NCBI RefSeq assembly: GCF_947503465.1
Contig: NZ_CANNDN010000004.1
Span: 62,001 to 126,000, forward strand
Length of the DNA: 64,000 nt
Origin: an uncultured Tateyamaria sp.
Lineage (GTDB): Bacteria; Pseudomonadota; Alphaproteobacteria; Rhodobacterales; Rhodobacteraceae
Direction: 5' to 3'
Position numbers and translations under genes: made by a program. Below, piece by piece: positions 59,810 through 64,000 of this stretch. Below the pieces are notes generated by a model. It did no database searches and was not told the origin of the DNA. It saw nothing but the letters and a program-made list of their open reading frames with translations. Position 1 is the first letter of the stretch; each line of letters starts with the position of its first letter.

Positions 59810-60567
59810 CGAAACCTCGGCGCGCGCTTTTCAAGGAAGGCCGCCAACCCCTCCACCGCATCGGGCGAGGTCTGGGCCAGCGCGGCCGCCATGCTTTCGA
59901 CAAACAGCCCATCCTGCCGGGACATATCGGCAATCCGCGCGATCCCCTGGATCATCATGTAATTGGACAGCGGCGCGTTCCCGGCGATCTGCGCCGCAAT
60001 CTCCATCGCCCGCGGCAGCGCCTCTCCGGTGCCAACGGCATAATGCGCCAACCCCAGGGCCACGGCCTCCTCGGCGCCATATTTGCGCCCCGTCAGCATC
60101 ATCTCGGTCATCCGGTCCGGCCCCAGAATGCGCCCCACACGCACCGTCGCGCCACCGCCGACAAAGATGCCGCGCCGCCCCTCGGGCAATTGGAAAATAC
60201 AGTCCGGTTCCGCAATCCGCACATGGGTCGAGGTCGCCAGTTCCAATCCGCCCCCGATCACCGCGCCCGTCATCGCCGACACGACAGGCAGGCCCGATCC
60301 CTGCACCCGGTCCATGACCGCGTGCCAGCCACGCGAGTGATGCAACGTGCCTTCGGCATCCCGGGCCACGTGTTCCGACAGGTCCAGACCGGCACAATAA
60401 TGCCCACCCGCACCGGTGATGACGGCCACGCGCACGCCGTCGGGCGGGGCACGGAAAAACGCGTCAATCTCGGCCAGCAGCCCGTCCGACATCGCATTGC
60501 GCTTGTTGGCCCGGTTCAGGGTCAGCACCGCAATCTTGTCCTGCACATCAACCAAAAGATCGGGCAT
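59806..60567 (-). CDS. Enoyl-CoA hydratase/isomerase (crotonase) family protein
   Basis: A 253-residue crotonase. The CoA oxyanion loop is VAVITGAGGHYCAGLDLSEH and the second GAVIGGGLELATSTHVRIA, with acid residues in the LPEGRRGIFVGGG region. It probably hydrates or cleaves a phenylpropenoyl-CoA; the sequence does not show enough to name it a hydroxycinnamoyl-CoA hydratase-lyase. ATG 60567 has GAGG five bases upstream; a GTG at 60573 is also in frame. First gene of the operon. Confidence 0.88.
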   Translation of the reverse strand: MPDLLVDVQDKIAVLTLNRANKRNAMSDGLLAEIDAFFRAPPDGVRVAVITGAGGHYCAGLDLSEHVARDAEGTLHHSRGWHAVMDRVQGSGLPVVSAMTGAVIGGGLELATSTHVRIAEPDCIFQLPEGRRGIFVGGGATVRVGRILGPDRMTEMMLTGRKYGAEEAVALGLAHYAVGTGEALPRAMEIAAQIAGNAPLSNYMMIQGIARIADMSRQDGLFVESMAAALAQTSPDAVEGLAAFLEKRAPRFR

Positions 60568-60578
60568 GCGCACCTCGT

Positions 60579-60597
60579 TAGTTATGGATCATAACTA
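60579..60597. promoter_or_regulatory. Perfect 19-bp palindrome: MarR operator of the phenylpropenoid operon
   Basis: TAGTTATG-GAT-CATAACTA lies 12 bp upstream of the crotonase start, a perfect 8-3-8 inverted repeat of the size and AT-rich form that MarR proteins bind. Binding here would block transcription initiation. The best candidate is the MarR protein of the same operon. Confidence 0.75.
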
Positions 60598-60687
60598 TCC
60601 AAGCACAGGACGGCCGATTCCAGCAAGTCCCGCCATTGACCCAGCATTAAGGTTAATACGCCGCCCGCACCGTTAACCGGAAGTCGC

Positions 60688-60737
60688 GTGCACCATCGGT
60701 GTACGCACGGTGCACAGTCTGTGCATAGGTTGTGCAT
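60688..60737. repeat. Five GTGYAY-type hexamers at an exact 11-bp period (array 2)
   Basis: Hexamers GTGCAC, GTGTAC, GTGCAC, GTGCAT and GTGCAT begin at 60688, 60699, 60710, 60721 and 60732, every 11 bp. GTTAACC lies at 60672-60678, 16 bp before the first unit. Unit 2 with its spacer (CATCGGTGTAC) is identical to unit 2 of the array at 10727. It lies upstream of the crotonase-to-amidohydrolase operon and after dctM. Confidence 0.8.
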
Positions 60738-60816
60738 CGCCCAAACCCCCTGTTTTGCAGGCGTTAACCCGCATCGCGACGCCCATGCGCCGCACAAGGC
60801 ACCGAACGCCCTCGCC

Positions 60817-62169
60817 TCAGGGGATCAAAAACAGCGTGATCGCCGGAAATGCGACCAACAGGATCACGCGGAAAATGTCCGACCCGACAAAGAACAGCAC
60901 CGCCTTGTACGTCTCGGTCATCGGTGTTTCACGGTCCATCGCGTTGATGATGAACAGGTTCATACCCACCGGCGGTGTGATCAATCCCACCTCCACCACG
61001 ATCAGGACAAGGATGCCGAACCAGATCGCCACATGTTCCGGCGACATCCCGAAATCAAGGCCCGAGATCACCGGGAAAAAGATCGGAACCGTCAGCAGGA
61101 TCATCGACAGGCTGTCCATGACACAGCCAAACACCAGATAGAAAAACAGGATCACGCTCAGCACAAGGATGGGCGTAAACCCTTGGGACAAAACGAAATC
61201 CGCCAGCCATTGCGGCGCGCCGGACAGCGCGAGAAAACCATTGTATTGCGACGCGCCAAACACGATGAAAAAGATCATGGCCGTTGTCTTGGCCGTCCCG
61301 ATCAGCGACTCGCCCAGCACCCGCCACGTCAGATTGCCGCCAAAGAACGCAACCAGCCCGGTGCCCGCCGCGCCGACCGCCGCACCTTCCGTCGGCGTGA
61401 ACCACCCGGCATAGATGCCGCCCACCACCAGCGCAAAGATCGCCAGCACCGGCCACGTCTCGGCCAGCGCCTTCCAGCGTTCCGCCATCGGAACGGCGGC
61501 GCGCGTGCCGGCGCTGCCCGGATACAGGCGGACGTAGATCGAGATGGTGATGACATATCCAATCGCGGCCAGAATGCCGGGAATGAACGCGGCCAGGAAC
61601 AGTTTTGCAATGTTCTGTTCGGTGATGATCGCATAGATCACCAAGATGACCGAGGGCGGGATCAGGATGCCCAATGTCCCCCCGGCGGCCAGCGTCGCGG
61701 TCGAGAAACCCCCTGAATATCCATATCTTTTCAGCTCGGGCAGGGCCACGCGGCTCATCGTGGCGGCCGTGGCCAACGACGATCCACAGATCGCGCCAAA
61801 GCCCGCGCAGGCGCCCACGGACGCCATCGCAACGCCCCCCCGGCGGTGGCCAAGGAAGCTTTCGGCCGCCTTGAACAGCGACGTGGACATGCCCGAAAGC
61901 GTCGCGAATTGCCCCATCAACAGGAACATCGGGATGATGGTTAACGAGTAATTAGAGAATGTGGTGTATGTCTCGGATTTCAGCTTGGCGAGGATCGGCG
62001 TGGGGTTGCCGTTCATCGCGAATATCCAACCCACCAGCCCCATCATGAACATGGCCAACCCGATCGGCGCGCGCAAAAAAATCAGGCCCAAGAGGATCGG
62101 GAACGACCAGAACCCCAACTCCAACCGGGTCAGGCCCAGAAATTGGACGATATCGCGGACCCATTCCAT
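60817..62169 (-). CDS. dctM: TRAP transporter large permease DctM
   Basis: A 450-residue membrane protein with about 12 helices (Pfam DctM). Family blocks are ASVGACAGFGAICGSSLATAATMSRVALPELKRYGY in sections, AAGGTLGILIPPSVILVIYAI and GVNHPA-type loops. It is the main transport subunit, driving uptake with the sodium or proton gradient. It follows dctQ by six bases. Confidence 0.93.
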   Translation of the reverse strand: MEWVRDIVQFLGLTRLELGFWSFPILLGLIFLRAPIGLAMFMMGLVGWIFAMNGNPTPILAKLKSETYTTFSNYSLTIIPMFLLMGQFATLSGMSTSLFKAAESFLGHRRGGVAMASVGACAGFGAICGSSLATAATMSRVALPELKRYGYSGGFSTATLAAGGTLGILIPPSVILVIYAIITEQNIAKLFLAAFIPGILAAIGYVITISIYVRLYPGSAGTRAAVPMAERWKALAETWPVLAIFALVVGGIYAGWFTPTEGAAVGAAGTGLVAFFGGNLTWRVLGESLIGTAKTTAMIFFIVFGASQYNGFLALSGAPQWLADFVLSQGFTPILVLSVILFFYLVFGCVMDSLSMILLTVPIFFPVISGLDFGMSPEHVAIWFGILVLIVVEVGLITPPVGMNLFIINAMDRETPMTETYKAVLFFVGSDIFRVILLVAFPAITLFLIP

Positions 62170-62175
62170 CAGCCG

Positions 62176-62733
62176 TTAACCTTCCGGTAAGATCTGGCGT
62201 CCGGTGGCCGCTTCGACCACCCGGATCCAGGCGCAATAGATCGCCGTAAGGCCTGCGATGGCGGCGGCCCCCACGCTGGCGGCATAGGCCCACCAGACCG
62301 GGAATTGCAGAAACAGCGTCGTCTCGCCATTGCCGAGATAGCGCAGCATGCCGTCATAGAGGCGCAGTCCGATGAACACGATCACGGCGGCCAGCACGAC
62401 CTCCCAGAACGCGCGCAACCAGCCCAGCGGGCGGCGCGGCAGGGCAGAGGTGAACACATCCACCGTCGCATGCTGGCCATAGAACTGGCAGACGGGAAAG
62501 AAGGCAAAGATGGCAAAGGCGACACCGGCCTCGGTCAGCTCATAGGTGCCCCTGATCTCGTCCACACCGGACGCAATCAGAAACTGGCCCAGCCACCCGT
62601 CGCCCAGCGCATGGCCCAGCTTCGACAGCTCGCGACCGATGATCGACAGCGTCGTCAACAGGACCAGGGCAACCAGAACAATCCCCCCGATCACCGCAGA
62701 CATCCGCGACAGCCATTTCACGACGCTGTACAT
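62176..62733 (-). CDS. dctQ: TRAP transporter small permease DctQ
   Basis: A 185-residue protein with four membrane helices (VALVLLTTLSIIGRELSKLG, WLRAFWEVVLAAVIVFIGLRLYDG). In the middle of the dctP-dctQ-dctM operon, 75 bp after dctP and six before dctM. It forms the permease complex with DctM. Confidence 0.88.
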   Translation of the reverse strand: MYSVVKWLSRMSAVIGGIVLVALVLLTTLSIIGRELSKLGHALGDGWLGQFLIASGVDEIRGTYELTEAGVAFAIFAFFPVCQFYGQHATVDVFTSALPRRPLGWLRAFWEVVLAAVIVFIGLRLYDGMLRYLGNGETTLFLQFPVWWAYAASVGAAAIAGLTAIYCAWIRVVEAATGRQILPEG

Positions 62734-62808
62734 ACTTGCCTCAAATCCTTGGAAAAATCGGGCCGCAGCATTCCTGCCACGGCCCGACTTTCAATTGCGT
62801 TAAGCGGA

Positions 62809-63846
62809 TCAGCCCTCGTAGGCATCCATCAGCGCACGCGCCTCGTCGATCAGGGCCTGACCGTCGATACCCTTGCTTTCCATATCCGCGACCCATTCGT
62901 CATAGATGGGCTGCGCAGCCGCCCGCCATGCGTCAAGATCGGCGCCCGACACGGTCACGATGTTGTTGCCGTTGTCCACGGCCAGCTGACGCGCGGGCCC
63001 ATCGGAATCGGCCTGTGTGCCTCCGGCAAAGATGCTGAATTCAAGGCCCGAATTGTCGTCGATGACCTTTTGCAGATCCGCAGGCAGGCTTTCGTACCGA
63101 TCCTTGTTCATCGCCAGCACGAAGGTCAGCGTATAAAGGGCCTCGCCCTCGAACTCTGTATGGTTGCCCACCAGTTCCGGCACCTTCAGCGCGGCGGTCA
63201 CTTCCCACGGGATGGTGGTGCCGTCGATCACGCCCTTGCTCAGGCCCTCGGGCACTGCGGGCACAGGCATGCCCACCGGCGTGGACCCCATCTTTTCCAG
63301 CAGGTTGTTCACGGTGCGGGACCCGCCCCGGATCTTCAGGCCCGCCATGTCCGCAGGCGTGCGCACTTCCTTGTTGGTGTGGATCATGCCCGGTCCGTGC
63401 ACCCATGTACCCAGGATATGCACATCCTTGAACTCGGTGTCTTTCATATGTTTTTCAAACATTTGCCAATAGGCAGACGACATCGCCCGGGCATTTGTCA
63501 TCATGAAGGGCAGCTCGAACACCTCGGTGCTGGGATAGCGACCGGGGGTATAGCCGACCACGGTCCAGACGACGTCGGCCACGCCGTCAATGGCCTGGTC
63601 CATCAACTCCGGCGGGCGTCCCCCCAACTGCATGGACGGGAAACGGTCGATCTTGATCCGGCCATCGCTGGCCTCTTCGACATTGTCGGCCCAGACATCC
63701 AGAACCAGCTTGGGCACATTGGCCTGCGCCGGCAGGAACTGGTGCAGGTTCAGCGTGACCTCCTGCGCCATGGCGGCGGTGCCCGACCCGATGGCAAGGG
63801 CCGCAGCACCCACCATGTTCAGAAATGATTTGCGTGTGAGTGACAT
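62809..63846 (-). CDS. dctP: TRAP transporter solute-binding protein DctP
   Basis: A 345-residue periplasmic binding protein with signal peptide (residues 1-27, ending TAAMA). The conserved Arg that grips the ligand carboxylate is in GLKIRGGSRTVNNLLEKMG; WADNVEEASDGRIKIDRFPSMQLGG is the N-terminal fold block. Located beside hydroxycinnamate and benzoate genes, it may bind aromatic acids as TarP-type proteins do; that is inference. GGAGG precedes the ATG. Confidence 0.93.
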   Translation of the reverse strand: MSLTRKSFLNMVGAAALAIGSGTAAMAQEVTLNLHQFLPAQANVPKLVLDVWADNVEEASDGRIKIDRFPSMQLGGRPPELMDQAIDGVADVVWTVVGYTPGRYPSTEVFELPFMMTNARAMSSAYWQMFEKHMKDTEFKDVHILGTWVHGPGMIHTNKEVRTPADMAGLKIRGGSRTVNNLLEKMGSTPVGMPVPAVPEGLSKGVIDGTTIPWEVTAALKVPELVGNHTEFEGEALYTLTFVLAMNKDRYESLPADLQKVIDDNSGLEFSIFAGGTQADSDGPARQLAVDNGNNIVTVSGADLDAWRAAAQPIYDEWVADMESKGIDGQALIDEARALMDAYEG

Positions 63847-64000
63847 GAATTTCCTCCCTAATCCGGTCAGGCATCCATGGCCTGACTCGCTCTTCCGAGG
63901 GAATTGTTATGCAACGCAACTAAATCTGTCACCCGCCTTTGTAACTATATCGCCGCTTTGTGCATCGGCCCCTTATCCGCGCGGCAGGGTGGTTTCGGGG
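63847..64000. promoter_or_regulatory. Upstream region of the TRAP operon
   Basis: Gene-free to the window edge. It has a 7-bp inverted repeat GTCAGGC-ATCCATG-GCCTGAC (63867-63887) and further AT-rich sequence where a minus-strand promoter would lie. I cannot assign a specific operator. Confidence 0.4.

Overview
The window is high-GC DNA from an alphaproteobacterium, most likely the Roseobacter group of the Rhodobacteraceae. The evidence is a MipZ homologue, a split b/b' F0 ATP synthase operon without the F1 genes, an SMC of about 1151 residues with a TTG start, the order ffh / chorismate mutase / rpsP / bluB / rimM / trmD / rplS / rpmE, Entner-Doudoroff genes, TRAP transport, and CtrA-type TTAA-N7-TTAA sites. 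I see no rRNA, tRNA, CRISPR array, insertion sequence or prophage. Most adjacent same-strand genes overlap by 1-4 bases.

Layout. 1-6.6 kb: partial methyltransferase, glutathionyl-hydroquinone reductase, atypical receiver protein, cobC-cbiB (cobamide synthesis) and a lytic transglycosylase. 6.6-15.6 kb: smc, a lipoprotein, a FadR-type regulator, the F0 operon atpI-B-E-F'-F, and a LysR gene divergent from a DUF1127 gene. 15.8-22.2 kb: ArsR, transglutaminase, a LysR-EamA pair divergent from azoR, small secreted and membrane proteins, DinB, a cytochrome c, and an unusual lysine-rich protein that resembles a eukaryotic-type RGS domain. 22.5-32.6 kb: the ffh-to-rpmE translation and secretion block. 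It carries five tandem GNAT acetyltransferase paralogues, bluB, an SMR exporter and a LysE exporter. 32.7-37.6 kb: a PQQ sugar dehydrogenase, a cytochrome c and edd-eda, then divergent mipZ. 38.5-48.4 kb: a frameshifted monooxygenase, MarR, tiny membrane proteins, fumarylacetoacetase, RidA, and a tightly coupled operon of no recognised pathway (class I glutamine amidotransferase, cytosine-deaminase-like amidohydrolase, FAD oxidase, TauD/TfdA dioxygenase) followed by an orphan peptide-type binding protein.

48.5-64 kb is an aromatic-acid island on the minus strand. A TRAP transporter (dctP-Q-M) leads into crotonase, MarR, feruloyl-CoA-synthetase-like ligase and amidohydrolase, and then into the aerobic benzoyl-CoA 'box' genes: benzoate-CoA ligase, alpha/beta hydrolase, boxC, boxB, a 57-residue cysteine-rich protein, flavodoxin, thioesterase, the BoxR/BzdR-type XRE-shikimate-kinase regulator and a stand-alone 3-hydroxyacyl-CoA dehydrogenase C-terminal domain. 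The usual reductase gene boxA is not in the window. The inferred flow is uptake, CoA activation, side-chain shortening of phenylpropenoids, then ring epoxidation (BoxB) and cleavage (BoxC).

The most striking non-coding signal is a pair of arrays about 50 kb apart, at 10727-10776 and 60688-60737. Each has five GTGYAY-type hexamers repeated at exactly 11 bp, with a GTTAACC motif just to the left. This looks like a helically phased protein-binding array, and I do not recognise it.
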